NCBI GenBank assembly: GCA_016462375.1
Contig: JAEMTJ010000002.1
Location: forward strand, 1-31,468
Direction: 5' to 3'
DNA: 31,468 bases
Source: Rhodoluna sp.
Lineage (GTDB): Bacteria; Actinomycetota; Actinomycetes; Actinomycetales; Microbacteriaceae
Shown: positions 15,385 to 23,926 of the stretch, piece after piece
Layout: each line of letters begins with the position of its first letter
How positions within the stretch are numbered: the stretch's first letter is position 1
The notes under the pieces: generated by a model
Seen by the model: only the letters and a program-made list of their open reading frames with translations
What the model was told of the DNA's origin: nothing
Databases searched by the model: none
Program-made: the position numbers and the translations under genes

Positions 15385-16323
15385 CTAATCCTCAAACTGT
15401 GGCACTTGGCTCTCAATAGCGACTATGGCTGACCCCGCCGAAGGGTTTTTAGCTAAGTGGATGACGTATAACTCACCAGGTTTCATTGTTTGGGCCTGTT
15501 TTAGCAACTCTTGCTGTTCTTCATCCCCGTAGGCGCTAATGGCGGCAAGGATTGTGGGCAGAGCTGGTCGGTGGCTGCAAATAACTAGACCACCTTTTCT
15601 TCTAGCAAATTTACGAACTAGCTTTGCAGTTCTTATCGGGCTTAGTTTCACTCCTCGCTCACTTAAGAGTGAGCGTTTTACCACCCTAACTTCATTGTTA
15701 GAGATAAAAGGTGCGACAGTGTCAAGACAACGCAGCCAGCGGCTAGTCAAAACTGTTTTGGGTCCGTAGGCGGCCAAGATGTTGGTCAATATAGCTGCCT
15801 GGATTCTTCCGATAGGAAGTAGTGGCCTCGTAGATTCGCCATTAGACCAATCTGACCTAGGAGTCGCTTTTGCGTGACGCAAAACAATCAGAGGCTTCGT
15901 CTCGAGATGATTAATCTCATCAAGGCTCTGCAGTAACCTCAATGGGTCAATATCATGCTTGTATGTTAGACGCTTCCTAGCTTCAGCAACGGTGAGCCAT
16001 TCAAGAGCAGAGACCTCTTCATCTGGAACAAAGTTCTGTTGAGTAATTGCTTTGTCTGTCACCTGTGCTGCCCAGTAGTGAACTACCTTACGATTTCCAT
16101 CCTCTATCTTGTATTCAAGCTCAAAAAGTTTTACCCCGAGCCAAACTCTTAAGCCTGTTTCTTCTCTAATCTCACGAATGGCAGCTTCAGAGATGGATTC
16201 GCCCTTATCGAGCTTGCCCTTGGGCCAACTCCAGTCATCGTATCTTGCACGATGGATAACTAAAACTTTGAGCACACCATTTTCACGGCGCCATAAAAGT
16301 GCGCCAGCAGCAACAACAATCAT
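15385..16323 (-). CDS. MutT1-type Nudix hydrolase fused to histidine phosphatase
   Basis: The N-terminal Nudix domain (about 1-135) has a perfect Nudix box at 36-58 (G36, E42, R50, E51, E54, E55, G57). The C-terminal histidine phosphatase domain (about 143-312) has RHA at 149-151 in place of RHG, and a second His at 251 (SHRP). Mycobacterial MutT1 has the same two domains and removes 8-oxo-dGTP and related nucleotides, and it also lies beside ppk1 in M. tuberculosis. A diadenosine-polyphosphate or oxidised-nucleotide hydrolase role is therefore likely. The ATG shares one base with the ppk stop (TAATG), so translation is coupled to polyphosphate kinase. Confidence 0.9.
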   Translation of the reverse strand: MIVVAAGALLWRRENGVLKVLVIHRARYDDWSWPKGKLDKGESISEAAIREIREETGLRVWLGVKLFELEYKIEDGNRKVVHYWAAQVTDKAITQQNFVPDEEVSALEWLTVAEARKRLTYKHDIDPLRLLQSLDEINHLETKPLIVLRHAKATPRSDWSNGESTRPLLPIGRIQAAILTNILAAYGPKTVLTSRWLRCLDTVAPFISNNEVRVVKRSLLSERGVKLSPIRTAKLVRKFARRKGGLVICSHRPALPTILAAISAYGDEEQQELLKQAQTMKPGELYVIHLAKNPSAGSAIVAIESQVPQFED

Positions 16324-18443
16324 TAAATGCTGCCACTTCTCTTGGCTAAAACATTCTTCATGATTTGATCTTGCACATCAATGTATTCAGCTGTGTGCGA
16401 GTTGCCACCATTTTTAAGCCAGTTACCTTCAGGGTAGAGGTGCCATGAATTTGAAGTTTCAGCCATGCCAAGAGAGAACATGTTCTTCATTTCGGTTAGG
16501 TGGTCAGCTTGACGAAGACGAACTAGAGTTTCAACTCTTCTGTCTAAGTTACGGTGCATCATGTCGGCTGATCCGATATAGACAATCGCATCACCTTCAT
16601 TTTCGAATCTAAAAACTCGTGAGTGCTCAAGGTATCTACCAAGGACAGATCTAACTTTGATGTTCTCACTTAGTCCAGGCACCGCTGGTCTCAGAGAACA
16701 CATTCCACGAACAAGAATCTCGACTGGGACTCCTGCTTGGGACGCCCTGTATAGCGAATCAATGATTTGCTCATCAACGAGCGAGTTCAACTTAATCTGG
16801 ATACCTGATGGCTTACCAGCTAAAGAGTTAGCCGCTTCTGCCTCGATTAGCTGGGTTAGTCCTTGACGAACACCAACAGGAGACACTAGAAGCTCTTTGA
16901 AAGACAGGTCTTCTGCATATGCGGATAGGCGGTTGAATAATTTGGCAACATCTTCACCAACTTCATCACGGCTGGTAAGGAGCCCATAGTCTTCATAGAA
17001 CCTAGCGGTCTTCGGGTTGTAGTTTCCAGTTCCGATGTGGCAGTAGCGCTTTAGTTTGCCTTCTTCTTGGCGAATAACCATGGCCAGCTTGCAGTGTGTC
17101 TTTAGCCCTACGATTCCATAGACAACGTGCACACCAGCCTGTTCAAGCTTTCTAGCCCAACCGATGTTGTTCTCCTCATCAAAGCGCGCCTTGATTTCAA
17201 CTAGAACCAGAACCTGCTTACCGGCACGGGCAGCGCTAATCAGAGAATCGATAATCGGCGAATTACCGCTGGTTCGATACAAAGTTTGCTTGATAGCGAA
17301 GACCTTAGGGTCGTTTGCAGCCTGTTCGATAAATGCCTGAACGCTGGTTGCAAAAGACTCATACGGGTGGTGTAACAAGATGTCTTTTTGGCGCATTGCG
17401 CTGAAGATGCTTCTACCCTCATCGTTGGCTAATTGCAGCTGCAGGTTAGTGATGATTTGATGTGATGGATAGTGCAGTTCAGGTCGCCTCATGAATGCGA
17501 TGTCACTAAGACCAGTTAGGTCTAGTGGTCCTTCGAGTGAGTAAACATCTTCTGCTTCGATGTCTAGTTCTTGCTTAAGTAGCTCAAGAACTTCTGAATC
17601 GATGGTGCTTGATACTTCTAATCGAACAGCAGGTCCGAAACGTCTGCGTTTTAACTCTTCTTCTAGTGCCTTTAGAAGATTCTCTGCTTCATCTTCATCA
17701 ACATCTAAATCTTCGTTTCGGGTAACACGGAAGGTGTGATGCTGAAGAACTTCCATTCCTTCAAACAGCGATCCTAGGTGCTCCCCGATGATTTCTTCCA
17801 GGGTCACGAATTTAACTCCAGAACTTGCTCCTGGCACTCGAACGAATCTTGGCAGTGTCGGTGGAACTTTTAGACGAGCAAATAGTTTTTCTTCATGATC
17901 TGGGTGCTTGACCATTACTGCAATGTTTAAAGACAGACCTGAGATGTATGGGAATGGGTGAGCAGGGTCAACCGCAAGCGGAGTTAGCACTGGGAAGATT
18001 TGTGAAGAGTAGTAATCGGAGAGAGCGCTTCTCTCACTCTCATCGAGATTTGCCCATCGGGTGATGTTGATTCTAGCCGCGTCTAGGGCAGGCTCAATTG
18101 TCTTGATAAAAAGCTGGCTGTGACGCTGTTGGAGCTTGTGAGCCGCCTGGCTAATTTGGGTTAGAGCTTCTTGAGGTTCTAAGCCTGAAGTCGACGTAAC
18201 AGCTAAACCTGTCGCAATTCTGCGCTTGAGGCCAGCAACTCGAACCATGAAGAATTCGTCAAGGTTTGAAGCAAAGATAGCCATGAAGTTCACTCGCTCT
18301 AAAAGCGGTAAAGATTCATCTTCAGCTAACTCGAGAACACGTTCATTGAAGAATAACCAAGAAAGTTCTCTATCCAAGAAACGGTCGACGGGAAGGTCAT
18401 GGCCGGTTGGCGGCAATGTGATTCCCATGGTCTCTTCAGACAT
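16323..18443 (-). CDS. ppk: Polyphosphate kinase
   Basis: This 706-aa PPK1 reversibly polymerises the gamma-phosphate of ATP into polyphosphate. All domains are present: the N-terminal helical domain (FLDRELSWLFFNERVLELA), the head domain, and two C-terminal PLD-like domains. The phosphorylated His is in GLKTHCKLA (H450), followed by HIGTGNYNPKTA. The second conserved His lies in YLEHSRVFRF (H606). The length is normal. The ATG at 18443 has GAGG about 9 nt upstream. It lies 41 nt after glnR, and that gap contains a GTTCACC half-site on the minus strand (18476-18482) like those bound by RegX3/PhoP. The overlap with the Nudix gene marks an operon. Confidence 0.97.
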   Translation of the reverse strand: MSEETMGITLPPTGHDLPVDRFLDRELSWLFFNERVLELAEDESLPLLERVNFMAIFASNLDEFFMVRVAGLKRRIATGLAVTSTSGLEPQEALTQISQAAHKLQQRHSQLFIKTIEPALDAARINITRWANLDESERSALSDYYSSQIFPVLTPLAVDPAHPFPYISGLSLNIAVMVKHPDHEEKLFARLKVPPTLPRFVRVPGASSGVKFVTLEEIIGEHLGSLFEGMEVLQHHTFRVTRNEDLDVDEDEAENLLKALEEELKRRRFGPAVRLEVSSTIDSEVLELLKQELDIEAEDVYSLEGPLDLTGLSDIAFMRRPELHYPSHQIITNLQLQLANDEGRSIFSAMRQKDILLHHPYESFATSVQAFIEQAANDPKVFAIKQTLYRTSGNSPIIDSLISAARAGKQVLVLVEIKARFDEENNIGWARKLEQAGVHVVYGIVGLKTHCKLAMVIRQEEGKLKRYCHIGTGNYNPKTARFYEDYGLLTSRDEVGEDVAKLFNRLSAYAEDLSFKELLVSPVGVRQGLTQLIEAEAANSLAGKPSGIQIKLNSLVDEQIIDSLYRASQAGVPVEILVRGMCSLRPAVPGLSENIKVRSVLGRYLEHSRVFRFENEGDAIVYIGSADMMHRNLDRRVETLVRLRQADHLTEMKNMFSLGMAETSNSWHLYPEGNWLKNGGNSHTAEYIDVQDQIMKNVLAKRSGSI

Positions 18444-18475
18444 GTTTTTATCCTCGCAGTAATTGTTTGCTAGTT

Positions 18476-18482
18476 GGTGAAC
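18476..18482 (-). promoter_or_regulatory. Candidate Pho/RegX3 half-site upstream of ppk
   Basis: GTTCACC on the minus strand equals the core repeat of actinobacterial Pho boxes and lies 33 nt before the ppk start, in the glnR-ppk gap. Only one copy is evident, so binding is uncertain. Confidence 0.3.
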
Positions 18483-18484
18483 AG

Positions 18485-19168
18485 TTAGTAACTGCCCTGC
18501 ACTGAATCTGATTCTGCTACAGAGTTGAATCGGTAGCCAACGTTTCTAACAGTTCCGATCAAACTCTCCAGGTCCCCTAATTTGGCTCTCAGCCTACGAA
18601 TATGAACATCCACAGTTCTAGTGCCCCCGAAGTAGTCGTATCCCCATACTTCACTAAGTAGCTGGTCACGGGTAAAGACTCGGCCAGGTTGCTTCACTAG
18701 GAACTTTAGTAATTCAAATTCCTTATAGGTAAGGTCCATCGGTTGGCCGTGGCATTTAGCAGAGTAAGAGGCTTCGTCAATGATTATTCCCGAAGCTTGG
18801 ATTTTGTTTCCAGAGTCACCCTTGGCGGTTTTGGTAAGGGCCAGGCGAATTCGAGCGTCTATTTCGGCAGGCCCTGCGGTATCAAGCAGGAAGTCATCGG
18901 CACCCCAGTCACTCGAGATGGCAGCTAAGCCACCCTCGCTTAGAACTAGGAACATAGGAGAAGAAAGGCCTGTTGTCTTCAGCAAGGTAGCCAGAGATTT
19001 AGCGGCAACTAGGTCTTTACGGGCATCCAGCAGAATGAGATCGGCAACCGGGGCATTCATCAGGGCGGCAGGCTCAGCGCTTATCTGACGAACCTTATGG
19101 CTCAGCAGCGCCAGCGAGGGGAGCATAGAGTTCTCCACCTGCTCAGATATAACTAGCAAATGTGCCAA
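18485..19168 (-). CDS. glnR: GlnR-type orphan response regulator
   Basis: This 227-aa OmpR-family regulator closely resembles streptomycete Gln[28 protein letters not shown] in the receiver (SEGGLAA and LLDTAGPAE are near-identical) and [29 protein letters not shown] and [11 protein letters not shown] in the winged helix. The receiver keeps one Asp (D48) but lacks the acidic pair near residue 7 and the usual Lys, as in GlnR, which works without normal phosphotransfer. GlnR controls nitrogen assimilation genes. The start is TTG at 19168 with a perfect AGGAGG 4 nt upstream. TAGGAT at 19193-19198 (minus) is a possible -10 box. It heads the array that continues with ppk, and no partner kinase is adjacent. 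Confidence 0.85.
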   Translation of the reverse strand: MAHLLVISEQVENSMLPSLALLSHKVRQISAEPAALMNAPVADLILLDARKDLVAAKSLATLLKTTGLSSPMFLVLSEGGLAAISSDWGADDFLLDTAGPAEIDARIRLALTKTAKGDSGNKIQASGIIIDEASYSAKCHGQPMDLTYKEFELLKFLVKQPGRVFTRDQLLSEVWGYDYFGGTRTVDVHIRRLRAKLGDLESLIGTVRNVGYRFNSVAESDSVQGSY

Positions 19169-19211
19169 TTTGCCTCCTGTTTTAGTTCTTAAATCCTACC
19201 TGCCATAGGGC

Positions 19212-19481
19212 ATGATGGGTTTTGTGAAGAAAGACTGGCTTTATATTGCCCTGGTCTGGGTGTTCGTAAGCGTTGGGGCCGTATTAGCCATAGCTGTTTT
19301 AGAAAACAACGATGCCATCAGAGCCTTTGGAGTGCTAGCTGCTGGCGGCATTGCCCTAGTTTCCCTAATCAATTTATTTACCAGCCACTCTGAAGGTATT
19401 GTCACGAGACTGATATTCACAGCCGGTGGTTCTTACGCGATTTTGGCTGTTGCCGGTCTGTATATATTGCTCACCAGATAA
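19212..19481 (+). CDS. Small membrane protein of unknown function
   Basis: This 89-aa protein has three hydrophobic segments (about residues 8-29, 35-56 and 65-86). The sequence is Ala/Val/Leu-rich with few charges. No family is recognised. The ATG at 19212 (or 19215) follows AGGG closely. It is divergent from glnR across 43 nt, so both promoters share this gap. It is followed after 10 nt by the 34-aa gene and then the nitrobindin-like gene, forming a tight plus-strand group. Confidence 0.7.
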   Translation: MMGFVKKDWLYIALVWVFVSVGAVLAIAVLENNDAIRAFGVLAAGGIALVSLINLFTSHSEGIVTRLIFTAGGSYAILAVAGLYILLTR

Positions 19482-19491
19482 ACTTAGGAAC

Positions 19492-19596
19492 ATGCCTCTA
19501 GATATCTTCTTTTTGGGTCTGCTCATAATCGCAGGCCTCGCCATTGGTGCCGTTAGCATCCTCGTTATATACAAACTCTTTAAGGGTCAGCGCTAG
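19492..19596 (+). CDS. 34-residue single-span membrane peptide
   Basis: This short open frame encodes 34 aa: an N-terminal MPLD, one hydrophobic helix (about residues 5-27) and a basic tail (YKLFKGQR). AGGA lies 3 nt before the ATG. The stop TAG directly abuts the TTG start of the next gene, so coupled translation is likely. The clean layout (ribosome site, single helix, positive-inside tail, no spare bases) supports a real small membrane protein, though it is too short for homology calls. Confidence 0.6.
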   Translation: MPLDIFFLGLLIIAGLAIGAVSILVIYKLFKGQR

Positions 19597-20244
19597 TTGT
19601 TCACCTTACCCGAGGGGTTACCGGTTGAACTAACTCCGCTGGCCTTTCTAGTTGGATCATGGCAAGGCGTCGGTGTTGTCAGCAACAAGTTTGTAAGCAA
19701 AGAAGAGGCTGTTGAACAGAGGTTTCAACAGCAGGTAACTTTCTCCTATGGAACTGGCAACTACCTCAGCTATCACGCAACAGCTAGGTTGTTAGGAAAT
19801 GAAACCGATGGCACAGCTGATATCGAATTACCAGCAGAGCTTGGTTTTTGGCGTTTGGTCAGAGATTCCGAAGCAGCCGATCATGGCCCAGCACTGCTAC
19901 CTGGCGAAGGTTCACCAACAATCAAAACAGCAGAAGATTTAGACAAGCTTCGTAATGAACGCGGTGGCTTTGATATCGAAGCATCGATTATTCACCCAGG
20001 CGGTGCCTATGAGTTTTACTCAGGTCAAGTCAAAGCAGGTCGAATTGACCTGCGAACTGTTGAGGGCTCTCATATGCCAAATCATCTAGTTGAAGCCGGC
20101 AAGAGTTGGGGTTACGCCGAGCGACTCTATGGAACTCTAACCAAAGAAGGTGTCAACAATTTGCTCTGGGTTATGGAAGTTGCGGCGAGCGTCAGGGACC
20201 CACTGGTTCCTTTGGTGTCAGTTGAATTAGAACGTGTCTCCTAA
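19597..20244 (+). CDS. Nitrobindin-like heme-binding beta-barrel (FABP-like) protein
   Basis: This 215-aa protein has the family start LAFLVGSWQGVG, with the GxWxGxG motif (residues 20-26) of THAP4/nitrobindin-like beta-barrels. The rest is predicted beta-rich, with FWRLVRD and a C-terminal WVMEVA strand. Relatives bind ferric heme and may isomerise peroxynitrite. An insertion (about 85-125) separates two halves of the barrel. The start is TTG at 19597, with AAGGG about 10 nt upstream, immediately after the stop of the small peptide gene. Its TAA overlaps the ygfZ ATG by one base. The pairing of this family with ygfZ is common in actinobacteria. Confidence 0.82.
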   Translation: MFTLPEGLPVELTPLAFLVGSWQGVGVVSNKFVSKEEAVEQRFQQQVTFSYGTGNYLSYHATARLLGNETDGTADIELPAELGFWRLVRDSEAADHGPALLPGEGSPTIKTAEDLDKLRNERGGFDIEASIIHPGGAYEFYSGQVKAGRIDLRTVEGSHMPNHLVEAGKSWGYAERLYGTLTKEGVNNLLWVMEVAASVRDPLVPLVSVELERVS

Positions 20245-21254
20245 TGACACAGAGTTTCGCTAATCCATTAGTTGAGCAACGAGAGTTCTTGGCTGGTAAG
20301 AGTGCCATTTTGCTCGAAGAAAAAGTTGTCTTCACTATTTCAGGTGAAGACAGATTAACTTGGCTAAATGATCTCTTTTCACAAAAACTTGACGACCTAT
20401 TACTAGGCGTTTCGGTTGAAGCACTGTGGCTAGACGCACAGGGACATATAGTTCGAGATTTTCACATCATTGATGATGGTGTAACTACTTGGTTGATAAC
20501 TTACAAAACTGGTTTTGAAGAACTGCTAACCCAGCTAAAGCGAATGGTGTTCCGAGCAAAAGTAGTCATTACAGATTGCTCTGCAGATTACCTCGTTGTT
20601 GCCACCTGGGATAAAGACATCCAAGCTGCAGCTTTGCAATGGGCAGACCCATGGCCTGAAATCACCTCGGGTGGTTACCGATATGGACAAGCAAGCGCTG
20701 AGCCTTGGCTATATCGAGAGAGTCTTGTTCCAGTTAATGAACTTCCAGCAATCTGGAATCAGTTTGGTAAAGCAGGCACCATGGTCATCGATGCTTTGCG
20801 AGTGGCAAGTCATCGACCGGCTGGACCTAATGAAATAGACGAAAAGTCTTTGCCGCATGAATATGACTGGCTCACTACCGCCGTGCATTTGAGTAAGGGC
20901 TGTTACCGAGGTCAGGAAGCGGTTGCCAAAATTCATAACCTAGGTCACCCGCCGAGGAGATTAGCCTTACTGCACCTTGATGGTTCAGGTCATGCTTTGC
21001 CTGAGATTGGTGATGAGGTCTATCAGGAAGAGAAGCATGTGGGCAAGATAACTTCAGTTGGTCAGCATTATGAAATGGGCCCAATTGCCCTTGCAGTCTT
21101 GAAGCGGAACACCCCTTTGGAGTTAGTGCTGACTGTGCATTGTCTAAATGGTGGCGAGAAACTAAGCGCGCATCAGGAAGAGATAGTTCCATCCTCGGCA
21201 GGTGCTGTTGTTGATCTAGGGGAGTTTAGGGCTAAGCGTGGCAAAGAAAGCTAA
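20244..21254 (+). CDS. ygfZ: Folate-binding YgfZ-like protein
   Basis: This 336-aa protein of the GcvT-like fold has the YgfZ signature KGCYRGQE (residues 218-225; Cys220), followed by VAKIHNLGHPPRRL. YgfZ supports assembly or repair of Fe-S enzymes in a folate-dependent way. The N-terminal half contains GEDRLTWLNDLFSQ and LDAQGHIVRDF, typical of the folate-binding domain. The C-terminal barrel carries HVGKITSVG. The ATG at 20244 lies in a TAATG overlap with the nitrobindin-like gene, so the two are coupled. The length is normal. Confidence 0.92.
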   Translation: MTQSFANPLVEQREFLAGKSAILLEEKVVFTISGEDRLTWLNDLFSQKLDDLLLGVSVEALWLDAQGHIVRDFHIIDDGVTTWLITYKTGFEELLTQLKRMVFRAKVVITDCSADYLVVATWDKDIQAAALQWADPWPEITSGGYRYGQASAEPWLYRESLVPVNELPAIWNQFGKAGTMVIDALRVASHRPAGPNEIDEKSLPHEYDWLTTAVHLSKGCYRGQEAVAKIHNLGHPPRRLALLHLDGSGHALPEIGDEVYQEEKHVGKITSVGQHYEMGPIALAVLKRNTPLELVLTVHCLNGGEKLSAHQEEIVPSSAGAVVDLGEFRAKRGKES

Positions 21255-22323
21255 GAACTCTTTGCACTGGAGTTTAAAAGAATCAACCAGACGTGTAATC
21301 GAATCGCTAGCCCCTGCAATACAAATCACTGTTGGAGCGCTGCTGGCCTATTCGCTAGCTCACTATGGGCTCAACCATGAGACTCCACTGCTAGCAATTA
21401 CCGTTTGTATTACTTCACTTGGTTTCTCAAGAGATGCGAGACCGAAAAGGATTTTGCAAACAGCTATCGGCATGGTCGTTGGTGTTGCAATCAGCGATTT
21501 AGCTTTATCTGTTTTAGGCAGTGGAGTTTGGCAACTTGGTTTAGTTCTCATCGTTGTCTTACTGGCAGCAAGGTTTATCTCCGGTAGTTCTGCTTTTGCT
21601 TTGACCGCCGGCATTCAGGCCATGTTAGTCCAGTTGTTACCGGTTCCAGCAGGTGGAGTCTTTATCAGGACTAGTGATGGACTCATCGGTGGTTTGTTAG
21701 CAATCCTCGTTACAGCCCTTATCCCAAGAGATCCCAGAGGCCTTGCAAGAACGGACGCTAACAAACTCTTTGATTTCTTTATTGAAAGTTTAAACTCGCT
21801 TCGTTTAGCACTTAGAGATGTCAACATGGATGTTGCTGATGATGCCCTCAGAAAAGTTCGCAAGTCACAGCCACTGATTGATAACTGGAGGATGTCACTA
21901 GATAGCGCAGTTGCTATCAGCAGGATTAGTCCGTTTCTGAACAAATATCGTGATGAACTAAAAGGCCAAGTCAGGCTCATGCGAGGCATGGACCTTGCGA
22001 CTAGAAACCTAAGAGTAATTGTTAGAAGAGTTGATTTCCTTCTCAAAGATGGAACACCGAGACCATATCTTGCAGATCTTTGCGATCAACTGCACTCCGC
22101 TGTTTCACTGATGCGAGAAGGTCTCAACGATTCAGAGGCTCTAGATAACGCTGAACAAGAATTATTAGAAATCATCAGACAACTGGATCCAAAGCGTTTT
22201 GGTATTGCCGACCAGATTCGTGAAGCAAGTGTTTTGCTATTACTTAGACCACTGGTTGTCGATCTGCTGTGTGCTTCAGGAATGTCTGAAGACGATGCTA
22301 GAGCTGAATTACCTGAAGTTTAG
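21238..22323 (+). CDS. FUSC/aromatic-acid-exporter-like membrane protein
   Basis: This 361-aa protein has about five to six membrane segments in the first 165 residues, then a long cytoplasmic helical domain. The helix start LAPAIQITVGALLAYSLAHYG, the PLLAITVCITSLGFSRD loop (compare the FUSC pattern with an Arg at the cytoplasmic edge) and GGLLAILVTALIPRDP are typical of FUSC proteins. Substrate unknown. The GTG at 21238 overlaps the end of ygfZ by 17 nt, with AGGG about 7 nt upstream. Its 3' end overlaps the convergent methyltransferase gene by 15 nt. Confidence 0.83.
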   Translation: MAKKAKNSLHWSLKESTRRVIESLAPAIQITVGALLAYSLAHYGLNHETPLLAITVCITSLGFSRDARPKRILQTAIGMVVGVAISDLALSVLGSGVWQLGLVLIVVLLAARFISGSSAFALTAGIQAMLVQLLPVPAGGVFIRTSDGLIGGLLAILVTALIPRDPRGLARTDANKLFDFFIESLNSLRLALRDVNMDVADDALRKVRKSQPLIDNWRMSLDSAVAISRISPFLNKYRDELKGQVRLMRGMDLATRNLRVIVRRVDFLLKDGTPRPYLADLCDQLHSAVSLMREGLNDSEALDNAEQELLEIIRQLDPKRFGIADQIREASVLLLLRPLVVDLLCASGMSEDDARAELPEV

Positions 22324-23115
22324 GGGAGCAACACTTTCCCAGCTGAGGGTTAGTTCGCCAAGTCTCCAACGCTTAGGCTCTAGGGCTATCGGCCAACCTT
22401 TAGATCTCAAATCTCTAGCACAGGCAACAAAGCGTTGTGCCGGTGAGAATATCCCAAGCGGAGCGTGAGTTGCCCAAGAAGCGTCTAGCTCGATAAGTAA
22501 CCGGTGAATAGATTCGCCTTCAACATTGTGGTGAATCAAAGCTTTTGGTAAGCGTTCGGCGACTTTAGATGGCTTACTCAATCCTCTAAGTTTCAGTGAG
22601 ATTGTAAAGAGAATTGGGCCAGCTTGATTCAGAGTTACCCAGGAAGCTATTCGGCCAATCTCATCACAGGTGCCCTCAACAATGAATCCATTATCGGTAA
22701 GTCTTGCCTGCATTAACTCCCAAGCGCTCTTGACTTCGCTCTCGTCGTATTGCCGAAGCACATTCAGGGCACGAATGACAGTTACCTTGTCATTTGCTTT
22801 CAGCGGTTTGGGAAGTGGCACTTCAAAACCACCGACACCAAACAGCAGATTGTGAGTTTGAAAGGGAAGTGCTTTGTTGACCCGCTCTCGATCAATCTCG
22901 ATACCGACCACGATTATCTCTGATTGAACAGGAGAGAGTCTTTCGAGCATCTCAATGGCTGTGGTTGGGTTGGCACCAAACCCAAGATCCACCACGATTG
23001 GATCTGTTTCAGCACGAAGATCAGGCTGAGCTGCGATATACCTATCGACTCTTCTTAGACGATTTGGGTTAGTAGTCCCTCGGGTGATATTCCCAATCGG
23101 TTTCTTGCTCTGCAC
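22309..23115 (-). CDS. Class I SAM-dependent methyltransferase
   Basis: This 268-aa protein has the SAM-binding motif I VVDLGFGANPTT near residue 41, then an acidic strand end VGIEID that would hold the ribose, and VIRALNVLRQY as a motif IV-like strand. The substrate is unknown; NVLRQYDE suggests a family-specific active site. Orthologues lie next to gpm and senX3-regX3 in other actinobacteria. The start is GTG at 23115; a good Shine-Dalgarno is missing, and TAGCCT 6 nt upstream could be a -10 box of a leaderless message. It is divergent from gpm across 58 nt, and its end overlaps the FUSC-like gene. Confidence 0.82.
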   Translation of the reverse strand: MQSKKPIGNITRGTTNPNRLRRVDRYIAAQPDLRAETDPIVVDLGFGANPTTAIEMLERLSPVQSEIIVVGIEIDRERVNKALPFQTHNLLFGVGGFEVPLPKPLKANDKVTVIRALNVLRQYDESEVKSAWELMQARLTDNGFIVEGTCDEIGRIASWVTLNQAGPILFTISLKLRGLSKPSKVAERLPKALIHHNVEGESIHRLLIELDASWATHAPLGIFSPAQRFVACARDLRSKGWPIALEPKRWRLGELTLSWESVAPLNFR

Positions 23116-23138
23116 CTGTATAGGCTAACTAACCTCAA

Positions 23139-23158
23139 GAGTTCTTGTTGTTGAACTC
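23139..23158. promoter_or_regulatory. Inverted repeat in the divergent methyltransferase/gpm promoter
   Basis: GAGTTC and GAACTC are separated by 8 nt in the 58-nt gap between two divergent genes. TAAACT follows at 23161-23166 and may be the gpm -10 box. The repeat could be an operator serving either gene. Confidence 0.28.
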
Positions 23159-23173
23159 GATAAACTGGAGAGT

Positions 23174-23923
23174 ATGTCTGAATACACACTTATCCTCTTA
23201 CGCCACGGCAACTCGGTTTGGAATCAGGAGAACCTGTTTACCGGTTGGGTTGATGTCGAGCTCAGTGTTCTAGGTCGCCAAGAAGCCAAACGTGCAGGTG
23301 AATTACTAGCTGAGTCGGGACTCAAGCCAGACCTCCTATACACATCCAGACTCAAGCGTGCCATCGACACCGCAAACATCGCTCTCGATGCTGCCGATAG
23401 ATCATGGATTGATGTCAAGCGTGACTGGCGACTAAACGAGCGACACTATGGCGCTTTGCAAGGTAAAGATAAGGCTCAGACTTTAGCTGAATATGGTCCA
23501 GAGCAATTCCAAATTTGGCGCAGATCTTTTGACGTTCCACCACCACCAATTGATGATAATGACCAATATTCACAGGCACACGATGAGAGATACGCAGATT
23601 TAGGCGCAGCACTACCTAAAACAGAATGTCTAAAAGATGTCCTTATTCGAATGATGCCGCTGTGGGAAAAAGAAATCAGTCAGGATTTGGTTGCCGGTAA
23701 GACTGTTTTAGTGACAGCACACGGAAACTCTTTGCGCGCATTGGTAAAGCACCTTGATGGGGTTAGCGATGATGAAATTGCTGAACTAAATATTCCAACT
23801 GGGATTCCACTGGTCTATAAACTCGACGCTAATTTCAAGCCACTAGTGCCTGGTGGAGAGTATTTGGATCCACTGGCAGCTGCAGCTGGAGCTGCAGCGG
23901 TAGCTAACCAGGGTAAGAAGTAA
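23174..23923 (+). CDS. gpmA: 2,3-bisphosphoglycerate-dependent phosphoglycerate mutase
   Basis: This 249-aa enzyme of glycolysis and gluconeogenesis interconverts 3- and 2-phosphoglycerate. The phosphorylated His is H11 in [34 protein letters not shown] and the second catalytic H183 in [13 protein letters not shown] follow. Asn replaces Glu in the usual RHGES/RHGQS position, as in many dPGM sequences. The Ala-rich tail is typical of actinobacterial versions. The ATG at 23174 has GGAG 4 nt upstream. It is convergent with phoU, only 3 nt apart, with no terminator visible between them. Confidence 0.96.
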   Translation: MSEYTLILLRHGNSVWNQENLFTGWVDVELSVLGRQEAKRAGELLAESGLKPDLLYTSRLKRAIDTANIALDAADRSWIDVKRDWRLNERHYGALQGKDKAQTLAEYGPEQFQIWRRSFDVPPPPIDDNDQYSQAHDERYADLGAALPKTECLKDVLIRMMPLWEKEISQDLVAGKTVLVTAHGNSLRALVKHLDGVSDDEIAELNIPTGIPLVYKLDANFKPLVPGGEYLDPLAAAAGAAAVANQGKK

Positions 23924-23926
23924 TTC

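Noticed and set aside
19599..19605. GTTCACC as another Pho site
   Set aside because: It lies in the first codons of the nitrobindin-like gene with no second repeat, so chance and coding use explain it.
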